Part shown: piece after piece, positions 41,139 to 49,149 of the stretch
Position numbering within the stretch: the stretch's first letter is position 1
How the letters are laid out: each line of letters starts with the position of its first letter
DNA from: DATKPE01 sp035524335
GTDB taxonomy: Bacteria > Bacteroidota > Ignavibacteria > UBA10030 > SZUA-254
Length of the DNA: 64,000 nt
Direction: 5' to 3'
Assembly (NCBI GenBank): GCA_035524335.1
Contig: DATKPE010000023.1
Span: 8,826-72,825 of the forward strand
Notes under the pieces: generated by a model
What the model was told of the DNA's origin: nothing
Databases searched by the model: none
Seen by the model: the letters and a program-made list of their open reading frames with translations, nothing else
Made by a program: the position numbers and the translations under genes

Positions 41139-43406
41139 TCATCTCAAATAGAGCATCTTCCCCATCGCTGAATAACTCCCCGCCGTCAGCCGGTAAAAAT
41201 AAACTCCGCTCGAAATCCCCCGGTCACCCCCCGGATTCCACACCGCAGATTTGTACCCCGCGGATTCCATCCCCTCCACCAGTGTGGCCACAACAGCACC
41301 CAGCAGATTGTAGACCTTCAGCGTCACAAATCCTTCCCGCGGCAGATCGTACCGGATCACCGTCGAGGGATTGAACGGATTGGGAAAATTCTGCTCCAGC
41401 CTGTAGGCCGACGGAAGTTCCACATCCGGCAGGCCGTTCCGGGATCCCGGGGGAGCGGGCGGAAGGTCGTCCGTCCTGACGATTCTGATCGTACCTTTTC
41501 CCCCCGTGGAGGCTCTGCCGCTTCCGGAAAATGCGGAGATGATGAGCTCGCCGGCCCCGGTCAGCTTGACCCAGTATCCCTGGCCTGGCTGAAGCGTGTC
41601 GCTCTCAACATAGCCGCCGGCATATCCGAAAAACTGGGAGGTCACGAGCCCGCCCGGAAGCGACGAAATCCCGGACACCGGGACCGGCCGGGAAACCGAA
41701 CCGACCAGGTTCCACCCCGCCGTTACGCCGATCGTATCGGTCAGGACCGGCGTCCCGTTCAGCGCAATCAGTTCGTTGTCGGCGAACTTGAGCCAGAAGC
41801 CGGCGCCCGTCGTCAGCGTGTCGCGAACGACATAACCGGAGGAGGGGTCGTACATGAACGCTCCCGACGTTGCCGCAGGATAAATGGCCGCGGGACGCGG
41901 ATCGGTCACCGCATAGGGCAGGGAGAGCAGGTTCCAGTACTTCAGCACCGCAAAATGTGCGGACGATCCGGCGGTCGTAAACGTACGGAACGCCGAATAG
42001 GGCCCTGCACCGATCCCGTTCACCGCGCGGACACGCCAGTAAAAGAGCGTCGAATCCGTCAGCGGACCGACCTGAATGGCCGTGTCCTGCACGGTGCTGT
42101 CGTTGACCGCAAGATCGCCGAACAACGAGTCGCGGGCGACCTGCAGCTGGTACCGGCCGGCTCCTGCAACGGCGTTCCACGACAGAAAAGGCACATCCGT
42201 CTGGTTGACCGCTCCATCGGACGGATTCACCAGCGAAACCTGGCCCGGGGCATACGACCAGAACTTATAGATTTTCCCGCCGCTGTTGTCACAGACATAC
42301 AGCTCGTTATGCCGGTCCACCCCGAAGGCCGAAATATTGATGCCGCCGTAGATAAGGAAGGTGCTGACCGGCGGAGCCGAGGGGACCGGCGAGAGCATCC
42401 AGATTTCCCCGGTGCAATAATCGCCGTAGACGAATTGGCCGTTCAGCGCCGGAATTGCGCTCCCCCGATAGACGAATCCACCGATAATCGCGCATCGGCC
42501 GGCATCGTGATGATATTCGAAGATCGGCATCGTGAGCCCGGTGGTATCGCAACCGGAAGAAGGATTATAGCAGTGGAATCCCTCCATGATGTTCCAGCCG
42601 TAGTCCTTTCCGGGATTGATGGTATCGATCTCTTCCCACAAATCCTGGCCCACGTCCGCGCACCAGAGCGTTCCCCCGTCGAAACTGAAACGCCACGGAT
42701 TCCGGAGACCATAGGCAAAGATTTCCTGTTTTTTTGCGGTGTCGCCGGCAAACGGATTGCCCGGCGGAATCGAATACGGAAGACCGTTCGCGGCGGAATC
42801 GACATTGATCCGGAGGATCTTGCCGAGGAAGGTCGATGTGTTCTGGCCGTTGCCGAACGGATCGCCCCCCGAACCGCCGTCGCCGAATGCGATATAGAGA
42901 TTGCCGTCGGGTCCGAACGCAAGCTGTCCGCCCTTGTGGTTGGTGAACGGCTGGAGCTGTTCAAGGAGAATCAGCTCGCTCGAACGGTCGATCGAGTCCG
43001 GGTTCGTCGCGCTTACGCGGAATCGCGAGATCACCGTCCGCAGAGGATTGTCGCGGTCGTAATCGACATAGATGAATCCGTTCGAGGAATAGCGGGGGTG
43101 GAAGGCAAGTCCCAGGAGCCCCATCTCCCCGCCGGAGACGATGCTGTCGCTGATATCGAGGAACACCTTCGCCGACGTTACCGTGGAGTCGTCCGGAAAG
43201 ATCCGGATCGTTCCCCCCTGTTCGACGACGCAAAGGCGGTCGGTCGAATCGTTCGGATGGCAGACGCCGACAGGCCCGTTGAAGGTGAGATGCGGAAATC
43301 TGTCTTTCAGAAAAACCTGCGCGCCGAGCCTGCCTGAACCGGACATACCGAGGATGGCGAGAAGAACTAAGCGCAATAAAACCGGTCCGGATGTACCTGA
43401 TCTCAT
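41139..43406 (-). CDS. Secreted glucose/sorbosone dehydrogenase-like protein with T9SS-type C-terminal tail
   Basis: The start at 43406 gives 755 residues with a signal peptide ('SGPVLLRLVLLAILGMSGSG'). Residues about 40-380 match the quinoprotein glucose/sorbosone dehydrogenase propeller ('GGEMGLLGLAFHPRYSSNGF', 'GPDGNLYIAFGDGGSGGDPF'). A fibronectin type III-like domain follows ('PSDGAVNQTDVPFLSWNAVA'), then two copies of a 'AGWNLVGS...GYWVKL'-type module. The tail ('EQNFPNPFNPSTVIRYDLPR', 'GVYFYRLTAG') is the type IX secretion sorting domain. A cofactor-binding proof is not possible from this view, so substrate is unknown. A sigma-70 promoter lies about 65 bases upstream of the start. Confidence 0.88.
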   Translation of the reverse strand: MRSGTSGPVLLRLVLLAILGMSGSGRLGAQVFLKDRFPHLTFNGPVGVCHPNDSTDRLCVVEQGGTIRIFPDDSTVTSAKVFLDISDSIVSGGEMGLLGLAFHPRYSSNGFIYVDYDRDNPLRTVISRFRVSATNPDSIDRSSELILLEQLQPFTNHKGGQLAFGPDGNLYIAFGDGGSGGDPFGNGQNTSTFLGKILRINVDSAANGLPYSIPPGNPFAGDTAKKQEIFAYGLRNPWRFSFDGGTLWCADVGQDLWEEIDTINPGKDYGWNIMEGFHCYNPSSGCDTTGLTMPIFEYHHDAGRCAIIGGFVYRGSAIPALNGQFVYGDYCTGEIWMLSPVPSAPPVSTFLIYGGINISAFGVDRHNELYVCDNSGGKIYKFWSYAPGQVSLVNPSDGAVNQTDVPFLSWNAVAGAGRYQLQVARDSLFGDLAVNDSTVQDTAIQVGPLTDSTLFYWRVRAVNGIGAGPYSAFRTFTTAGSSAHFAVLKYWNLLSLPYAVTDPRPAAIYPAATSGAFMYDPSSGYVVRDTLTTGAGFWLKFADNELIALNGTPVLTDTIGVTAGWNLVGSVSRPVPVSGISSLPGGLVTSQFFGYAGGYVESDTLQPGQGYWVKLTGAGELIISAFSGSGRASTGGKGTIRIVRTDDLPPAPPGSRNGLPDVELPSAYRLEQNFPNPFNPSTVIRYDLPREGFVTLKVYNLLGAVVATLVEGMESAGYKSAVWNPGGDRGISSGVYFYRLTAGSYSAMGKMLYLR

Positions 43407-43471
43407 TGGAACCCCTTTCCCTGGATGAAGAACATGAGTACTTCGGATTGCTGAAACCTGATCGTCCGGAA

Positions 43472-43500
43472 AATATAGACCTTTCCGGGGAGAGTGGCAA
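43472..43500 (-). promoter_or_regulatory. Sigma-70 promoter of the dehydrogenase gene
   Basis: On the minus strand TTGCCA, 17-base spacer, TATATT; -10 at 43472-43477 and -35 at 43495-43500. It precedes the start at 43406 by about 65 bases. It is back-to-back with the promoter at 43568-43596. Confidence 0.75.
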
Positions 43501-43567
43501 GAGTCCGGGCCGGGGGAGGTCGGCACACATTGGGCATCCCCCGCGGTGACGGCAGGAAAAGCGGGTC

Positions 43568-43596
43568 TTGACTTTTGCCGGGTCACTCGATACATT
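43568..43596 (+). promoter_or_regulatory. Probable sigma-70 promoter of the cytochrome gene
   Basis: TTGACT, 17-base spacer, TACATT, with -35 at 43568-43573 and -10 at 43591-43596. The start codon at 43681 is about 85 bases downstream. Five of six bases match at -35, four at -10. Confidence 0.6.
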
Positions 43597-43680
43597 TGTA
43601 TATCATTCTGCGGTTCCCGTTCCTCCATCACTCCTTGCAGCTGCAATTTGATGTTTTTCATTCACTTTGGGGAAAAGTTT

Positions 43681-44064
43681 ATGAAAAACCTGCCTGCAGT
43701 CATATTTTCCGCCATCGGCCTTGTCGTCTTCATGACCGGAATCTGTTCGGGCCGTCAGAATCCCTCCGATTCAACTCTTCTCCGCGGCAGGATCCTTTAT
43801 GAAAAAAACTGCTCCGGATGCCACGGGGACAAGGGCCAGGGGTTTGCGGGCCCGAATCTGACGGATAAATTCTGGATTCACGGCGGCGGACCAAAAAACA
43901 TCACCGCCAGCATCTCGGAAGGGGTGCCGGGAAAGGGAATGATCACATGGAAAGACATCCTTTCCCCCGCCGAAATCCAGATGGTCATGAAATATGTCAG
44001 ATCCCTTCAGGGAACAAATCCTCCGAAGGCCAAGGCCGCAGAGGGTGAGCTTACCAGGGACTGA
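43681..44064 (+). CDS. Small cytochrome c resembling the C-terminal domain of CcoP
   Basis: A 127-residue protein with a signal peptide ('VIFSAIGLVVFMTGICSG'), a heme-binding site CSGCH (Cys44, Cys47, His48) and a likely Met87 axial ligand in 'PGKGMITW'. The sequence 'GQGFAGPNLTDKFWIHGGGP' and the tail 'KYVRSLQGTNPPKAKAAEGE' closely resemble the second cytochrome domain of the cbb3 oxidase subunit CcoP. Here it stands alone, without the membrane anchor or first heme domain. It could be a periplasmic electron carrier. A ribosome site (GGGGAAAAG) is visible before the ATG. Confidence 0.87.
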   Translation: MKNLPAVIFSAIGLVVFMTGICSGRQNPSDSTLLRGRILYEKNCSGCHGDKGQGFAGPNLTDKFWIHGGGPKNITASISEGVPGKGMITWKDILSPAEIQMVMKYVRSLQGTNPPKAKAAEGELTRD

Positions 44065-44126
44065 CGGAGATTCCCGCCGGAAAGCGTCCGCCGTCTGCCG
44101 GACCGGGATTCGCGGGCCGCACAGGA

Positions 44127-44155
44127 TTCCATCTTCCCGCGGGAATCACTATATT
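44127..44155 (+). promoter_or_regulatory. Promoter with an embedded palindromic operator, ABC exporter genes
   Basis: TTCCAT, 17-base spacer, TATATT, with -10 at 44150-44155. The spacer contains the perfect 12-bp palindrome TTCCCGCGGGAA (44134-44145), which looks like a repressor site. A related sequence TTCCCGCCGGAA occurs at 44071-44082. The ABC genes start about 35 bases downstream. Confidence 0.5.
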
Positions 44156-44189
44156 CCTCCCATCCTGTGATTCGCATTCATAATTGAGC

Positions 44190-44891
44190 ATGAACATGAC
44201 AGACGGCCCCTGGCTGAGGACGGAACATCTCTGCCGTTTTTACCGGCGCGGTCCCCAGGAGGTACGGGCACTGAACATGGTCGACCTCGAAGTCGGGCGC
44301 GGCGAATTCATCGGCATCGTCGGGTCGTCCGGTTCGGGGAAGTCGACGCTCCTGAATCTCTGCGCGGGACTTGACACACCGACGTCCGGATCGGTGCTGT
44401 TCAACGGCACGCCCCTCCGTTCGATGACGCGGAAGGAGCTCGCCCGGTACAGGGCCAAAAAGATCGGTATGATCTTTCAATCGTTCAATCTCATCTCTCA
44501 CTACACGGCGCTTCAGAATGTCGAGGCGGCTCTGCTGTTCAACGACACCCCGCGCGCCCGCCGCCGTGATCTTGCCGCCGGCTGTCTCAGCCAGCTCGGA
44601 CTGGCTGAACGCATGTCCCACCGGCCGGCCGATCTCTCCGGGGGCGAACAGCAGAGGGTCGCCGTCGCCCGGGCTGTCGTGAAACAGCCCGAAATTCTTT
44701 TTGCGGACGAGCCGACCGGCAACCTCGACGAAGACAACGCCCGTCAGATCGCCGACCTCCTGAAGTCGCTGAACCGGGCCGGATTGACGATCATCATGGT
44801 GACCCACAATCTTGAGATGGCCCGCGAATGTGCGCACCGGATCATCCGGATGCAGTACGGATCGGTCGCAGGGGAGACAGGCACGGCATGA
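44190..44891 (+). CDS. ABC transporter ATP-binding protein (MacB/LolD type)
   Basis: The 233 residues have Walker A 'GIVGSSGSGKSTLLNLCAGL', the Q-loop 'IGMIFQSFNLISHYTALQNV', the signature 'LSGGEQQRVAVARAVVKQPE' and Walker B 'ILFADEPTGNLDEDNA', then the H-loop 'TIIMVTHNLEMARECA'. These are the hallmarks of MacB/LolD/FtsE ATPases. It overlaps the permease gene by 4 bp (ATGA). Start is uncertain among TTG 44184, ATG 44190 and ATG 44196. Confidence 0.93.
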   Translation: MNMTDGPWLRTEHLCRFYRRGPQEVRALNMVDLEVGRGEFIGIVGSSGSGKSTLLNLCAGLDTPTSGSVLFNGTPLRSMTRKELARYRAKKIGMIFQSFNLISHYTALQNVEAALLFNDTPRARRRDLAAGCLSQLGLAERMSHRPADLSGGEQQRVAVARAVVKQPEILFADEPTGNLDEDNARQIADLLKSLNRAGLTIIMVTHNLEMARECAHRIIRMQYGSVAGETGTA

Positions 44892-46354
44892 CGGCCCGGG
44901 ATATAGGCGCCATCGCCGCCGGAAACCTCCGGCGCATGAAACTGCGGACCACGCTCACCGTCGCCGGAATCGTGATCGCCATCGCGGCGTTCACGTCGAT
45001 GGTATCGTTCGGAACCGGCACGCAGGAAAACGTCGAACGGCAGTTCAACGACCTCGGCCTCCTCTCCACGATGGAAGTGTACCCCAGACAGCGCTCCAAC
45101 GAGCCGGAGCAGGAGGGCATGCCGAAACTCGACGCCGCCGCTCTCGACCAGTTTGCGAAAATACCCGGCGTCCTCATCGTCTATCCCTACGACCCCTTCA
45201 CGGTCGGCGTGCGATGCGGCGATTCGGTGATCGAGACCCGCGCCCAGTCGCTTGCCCTTACCATGCTGACGACAAAACTTTTTTCGCGGATACGCGCCGG
45301 CGTCATTTTCCCCTCCGATACGTCGAAGGAGGCGGTCGTTTCGACCGATTTTCTGAAAAAGGCCGGCATTTCCACGCCCGACTCCGCGCTCGGGAGACGT
45401 CTCATCGTTTCCGTCAGGGTCTCCACCATCGACAGTGCGCTCTCCCGCGTGGTGACCGACCGGGGCCGGCCGATCTGGGACAGATTCCGGAAAATCAGGA
45501 TCGACTCACTTCTCCACAGCAGGCCGTATCTCCTCAAAACCCTCCGCGTCGAGGCGAACGAGGCGGTCCGGCGGCTGGTCGACGGATACTTCAATGCCCG
45601 GAAGACGATCACCGACACCCTCGTCATCTGCGGGGTCATCGAAGCCGAACGGATGGGTCGTGTCCGGGTTGAGCAGATCCTTCTGCCGCTTGCAACCGGT
45701 CAGAGGTTCACCACCTCGGGGATGAGCTCGAATCCGACGGATCTTTTCGCGGCGATGAGCTCCGGCACCCTGTTCGGCGGCGGCGGGGACCGGCAGGAAA
45801 AATATTTCACCCAGGCGACGCTTCAGCTCGATCCCCGCATACCGTGGGCCCCGATCAAGGATTCAATAGAAGCGCGTGGCTACCGCACCTTCAGTTTCGC
45901 ACAGGAATTCACCCAGATTCAGAAGGCGTTCATCTACCTCGACATGGCTCTCGGAGCGGTCGGCCTTCTCGCCCTTCTGACCGCCTCTCTCGGAATCGTC
46001 AATACCATGGCGATGTCCCTGCTGGAACGGCGGAGGGAAATCGGCATTTTTAAATCGCTCGGGGCGGACGAAGGAGAAATCCGCATCCTGTTCCTCGTCG
46101 AGTCGGGGATGGTCGGTCTGATCGGCTCCGCAGCGGGCGTCCTCTCCGGCTGGATCATCACACGCATTGTGACCGTGATCGCGCACGTCTACATGCGGCG
46201 GGAAGGCATCCCGGAAGTCCAGCTTTTCTCCCTTCCACTCTGGCTCATCGCCCTCGCTCTTCTCATCGGGACCGGAGTCGCAGTCCTCGCCGGGTCGTAT
46301 CCGGCCGCCCGGGCGGCGCGCGTCGACCCGGTTGAAGCGCTCCGGAACGATTAA
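44888..46354 (+). CDS. MacB/FtsX-type ABC transporter permease
   Basis: The 488-residue protein has an N-terminal helix ('TTLTVAGIVIAIAAFTSMVS'), a large periplasmic domain (about 60-345) and three C-terminal helices ('AVGLLALLTASLGIVNTMAM', 'GMVGLIGSAAGVLSGWIITR', 'SLPLWLIALALLIGTGVAVL') in a FtsX domain. The ending 'AGSYPAARAARVDPVEALRN' is typical. It is paired with the upstream ATPase and likely exports a lipoprotein, peptide or small molecule. The stop codon falls inside the T-tract of the opposite-strand terminator. Confidence 0.92.
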   Translation: MTARDIGAIAAGNLRRMKLRTTLTVAGIVIAIAAFTSMVSFGTGTQENVERQFNDLGLLSTMEVYPRQRSNEPEQEGMPKLDAAALDQFAKIPGVLIVYPYDPFTVGVRCGDSVIETRAQSLALTMLTTKLFSRIRAGVIFPSDTSKEAVVSTDFLKKAGISTPDSALGRRLIVSVRVSTIDSALSRVVTDRGRPIWDRFRKIRIDSLLHSRPYLLKTLRVEANEAVRRLVDGYFNARKTITDTLVICGVIEAERMGRVRVEQILLPLATGQRFTTSGMSSNPTDLFAAMSSGTLFGGGGDRQEKYFTQATLQLDPRIPWAPIKDSIEARGYRTFSFAQEFTQIQKAFIYLDMALGAVGLLALLTASLGIVNTMAMSLLERRREIGIFKSLGADEGEIRILFLVESGMVGLIGSAAGVLSGWIITRIVTVIAHVYMRREGIPEVQLFSLPLWLIALALLIGTGVAVLAGSYPAARAARVDPVEALRND

Positions 46355-46383
46355 AAAAAAGCCCAACCCGGAGCGGGCTGGGC
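46353..46383 (-). terminator. Intrinsic terminator after the M13 peptidase gene
   Basis: On the minus strand, GCCCAGCCCGCTCCGGGTTGGGC (GCCCA-CCCG-gag-CGGG-TGGGC with single-base bulges) is followed by TTTTTTTT. It begins about 30 bases after the stop at 46413. The T-tract overlaps the last codons of the convergent permease gene. Confidence 0.85.
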
Positions 46384-46412
46384 CTTCTGGTTCAGGCCGA
46401 ACCAGGAGATCG

Positions 46413-48449
46413 CTACCAGATTTTCACGCGGACGTCGTCGGAGCGGTACATCGGCTCACCCGGATGAATTCCGAAGGCCCGATAGAAATCCGGCATATCG
46501 GTCACCGGACCGATGACGCGGAATTTCTCCGGCGAGTGTTCATTACTTTTCACCTGATTGGCCACCGCTTCGGGGCGTGTATTCACCATCCAGCCGAGCG
46601 CCCACCCGAGGAAGTAGCGCTGGTCGGGAGTGAGGCCGGCGATGACCTGGTGCTCTGAGTACTGACGGGTCTTCCGGAACGCATCGTACCCGATCATGAT
46701 CCCTCCGAGGTCGGCGATGTTTTCCCCCTGCGTCAGTTCACCGTTGATGTGCAGTGTGTCGACGGCGATGTAGTCGTCGAACTGCCGGACGATCATTTTG
46801 GTCTTACCAGAGAACTTCTCGCTGTCCACCGGCTCCCACCAGTTGTTCAGGTTCCCTTTTTCGTCGTATTTGCTTCCCTGATCGTCGAACCCGTGCGTCA
46901 TTTCATGACCGAAGGTCGATCCGCCGATCACGGAATAGAGGATCGCATCGTCGGCGAAGGAATGCTCGAAACCGGGGATGATGATGTTGCACCCCGGGAC
47001 GACGATCTCGTTGTTCGAGGGATTGTAGTAGGCATTGTAGGTCTGCGGATACATATCCCACTCGGTTCTGTCGACGGGTTTGCCGTATTTTCCGATCATG
47101 AACTCGAATCGCCAGCCGTTCGCCGCCATGACGTTCCGGACATACGAGGATCTGTCGATCCGCATGGAACTCATATCCTTCCATTTATCGGGGTACCCGA
47201 CCTTCATCATGATCGTGCTGAGTTTATGGAGGGCTTTGGTCTTTGTGGCCTCGCTCATCCAGTCGAGTTTCTTGATCCGCTCGCCGTAGGCGTCCCGGAT
47301 GGCGGTGCCGATTTCTGCGAGTTTTTCCTTCGTTCCCTTCGGCAGATATTCATCGACATAGACCTGGCCGATGAGTTCCCCGAGAAGGCCGTCGGTTCTT
47401 TCGACGACCCGTTTCCAGCGCGGTTTCGGTTCCGGCACGCCGCGGAGGACGGTCGAATAGAAATGGAAGGACTCGGCAAATGTCCTGTCGTCGAGATAGG
47501 AAGCAAGGCCGCGGACGAGATGATACCTGAGGTATTCCTTCCAGTCGTCGAGCGAATAGCTTTTCAGATATCCGTTGAGTGCGGTCAGGAACTCGGGCTG
47601 TCCGACGATGACGGTATCGGGATCGTGCAGGCCCGCGCCGGAGGCGAAAACGGCCCAGTCGAAATTCGGTGTCATCGCCTTGAGTTCGGTGAACGGCATC
47701 TTGTTGTAGTTTTTCAGGGGATCCCGCGTATCTTCACGTTTGCGGGAGGTCTTCGCGATCGCGGTCTCCAGAGTCAGGAGCCGGTCGGCGATCTTCGCGG
47801 CGGTCTGTTCGTCGCGGCCGAGAATGACGAACATCTTCGTGAGATGCTCGGTGAACTGCTTGCGGATGGAGACGGCGCGGGCGTCTTCATCGAAATAGAA
47901 CCTCCGGTCGGGAAGGCTGAGACCTCCCTGCGAGACGAAGATCGCGTTCTTATCGCTGATGCGGTCGTCCTGTCCGACGCCGAAACCGAACAGAGGCGAT
48001 CCTGCAACCCGGTGTATGTAGGAGGCCATGCGGGCGACATCCTCGTTCGTGCGAATGGCGTCGATCCGGGCAAAATCGTCCCGGAGAGCGTCTATGCCGA
48101 TCCGGTTGAGCGAGACGCTGTCCATGCCGCTGTAGAAGAAATCGCCGATCTTCTGCTTGTTGCTCCCTTTCGGAGCGTCCGATGTGAGGGAAGCGCGCTC
48201 ACATATTTCCCGAACCTGCGCGTTGATGGTGTCCTGGATGAGCTGCCAGAGACCGTTGCTCTGTTCACTCGGCGGAATGGGATGTGTCTTGAACCATCCG
48301 CCGTTTGCATACAGGAAGAAGTCGGTGCCCGGCTTGACGGTTGAATCGATATGGGCGACGAGAGGATCCTGTGCGGGCTGGCCGTGCAGAAGTACCGCAA
48401 ACATCAGAACGGCCGGCACAAGGAATGAATACATGCGCATCTGCTTCAT
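46413..48449 (-). CDS. Secreted M13 family zinc metallopeptidase (neprilysin/PepO-like)
   Basis: The 678 residues have a signal peptide ('MYSFLVPAVLMFAVLLHGQP'), the M13 N-terminal region ('FFLYANGGWFKTHPIPPSEQ'), and the zinc site 'TFGHEMTHGFDDQGSKYDEK' (HExxH near residue 515) with the third ligand Glu in 'GENIADLGGIMIGY'. 'SNNEIVVPGCNIIIPG' is a further family block. It degrades peptides outside the cytoplasm. Length is typical. It has its own likely promoter at 48502-48530. Confidence 0.95.
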   Translation of the reverse strand: MKQMRMYSFLVPAVLMFAVLLHGQPAQDPLVAHIDSTVKPGTDFFLYANGGWFKTHPIPPSEQSNGLWQLIQDTINAQVREICERASLTSDAPKGSNKQKIGDFFYSGMDSVSLNRIGIDALRDDFARIDAIRTNEDVARMASYIHRVAGSPLFGFGVGQDDRISDKNAIFVSQGGLSLPDRRFYFDEDARAVSIRKQFTEHLTKMFVILGRDEQTAAKIADRLLTLETAIAKTSRKREDTRDPLKNYNKMPFTELKAMTPNFDWAVFASGAGLHDPDTVIVGQPEFLTALNGYLKSYSLDDWKEYLRYHLVRGLASYLDDRTFAESFHFYSTVLRGVPEPKPRWKRVVERTDGLLGELIGQVYVDEYLPKGTKEKLAEIGTAIRDAYGERIKKLDWMSEATKTKALHKLSTIMMKVGYPDKWKDMSSMRIDRSSYVRNVMAANGWRFEFMIGKYGKPVDRTEWDMYPQTYNAYYNPSNNEIVVPGCNIIIPGFEHSFADDAILYSVIGGSTFGHEMTHGFDDQGSKYDEKGNLNNWWEPVDSEKFSGKTKMIVRQFDDYIAVDTLHINGELTQGENIADLGGIMIGYDAFRKTRQYSEHQVIAGLTPDQRYFLGWALGWMVNTRPEAVANQVKSNEHSPEKFRVIGPVTDMPDFYRAFGIHPGEPMYRSDDVRVKIW

Positions 48450-48501
48450 GGGATCTCAATGCCTCGATTGTGAATGGGGAGAGCGATATTGTGTGGGGGT
48501 T

Positions 48502-48530
48502 AATGTACGGAAAAGGATGGGGAGATTCAA
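48502..48530 (-). promoter_or_regulatory. Probable sigma-70 promoter of the M13 peptidase gene
   Basis: On the minus strand TTGAAT, 17-base spacer, TACATT; -10 at 48502-48507 and -35 at 48525-48530. It lies about 50 bases upstream of the start. Confidence 0.55.
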
Positions 48531-48573
48531 TTTTTCCGGATAAGGCCGCACTGCATGCGGATGTGCGGCCGCC

Positions 48574-49092
48574 TCAGACCCCTCCGGTTTCCTGCCGTTT
48601 ATGCCACCTGCGGATGCGGGTCCGGGCCCACAGATAGTGAGCCGTAGTTGCCGCACGGAGATAATCACTCAGCGTCCAGCTGGGACCGGTCCAGGAATAC
48701 CGTCCGGGGGTGATCAGATCGGCGTCCGAAAGGGAACGGATGAGCCGTACGATCCGGTTGTGGCGGGTCTGGAAATCATTCATCACCGCCCGGAGCGGCC
48801 GGCGCCGGTATTTCAGGAATATCCGGTGATTCAGGAGCGGGAGCTCCCGCATTGTGTATCCCGGCGCGGGGAGGTGCGGCCGCTCTCCCCGGACTCCCGC
48901 GGCATACCAGTCCAGATTCATCTTCTGCCACTCGGCGAGATGGGCAATGATATCCTTGACCGACCAGCCGCCCTTCGTGACACCCGGGACCGTCATCTGA
49001 CGCCGGGTCAGTGACGACAGCATTTTGTCGAGGAGCTTCCGCTCCTGCCGGATCGAGATCAGAAGGTCTTTTTTACGAAGGCGTCTTCCCAT
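48574..49092 (-). CDS. DinB/DfsB (ClbS)-like four-helix protein
   Basis: The 172 residues resemble the ClbS/DfsB group of the DinB superfamily: 'LRKKDLLISIRQERKLLDKM', 'VTKGGWSVKDIIAHLAEWQK' and 'SWTLSDYLRAATTAHYLWAR'. Some relatives protect against DNA-damaging metabolites; others have no known role. A His and the Trp-rich 'GGWSVKDIIAHLAEW' block are the best marks. Not a secreted protein. It is isolated between the M13 promoter and the TraB-like gene. Confidence 0.75.
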   Translation of the reverse strand: MGRRLRKKDLLISIRQERKLLDKMLSSLTRRQMTVPGVTKGGWSVKDIIAHLAEWQKMNLDWYAAGVRGERPHLPAPGYTMRELPLLNHRIFLKYRRRPLRAVMNDFQTRHNRIVRLIRSLSDADLITPGRYSWTGPSWTLSDYLRAATTAHYLWARTRIRRWHKRQETGGV

Positions 49093-49149
49093 TGGCTGCT
49101 CGCACTGATTCAGGATTTCGCGGAGGTCTGCAGTCTCTGCAGGAACCCG

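Noticed and set aside
43407..43661. Extension of the dehydrogenase frame to 43661
   Set aside because: It would include the promoter and precede a clear signal peptide that starts at 43406 with a good ribosome site.
46387..46407. CTGGTTC-AGGCC-GAACCAG hairpin next to the terminator
   Set aside because: It lacks a T-tract on both strands. It may be a second stem of the terminator region but is not supported as a separate element.
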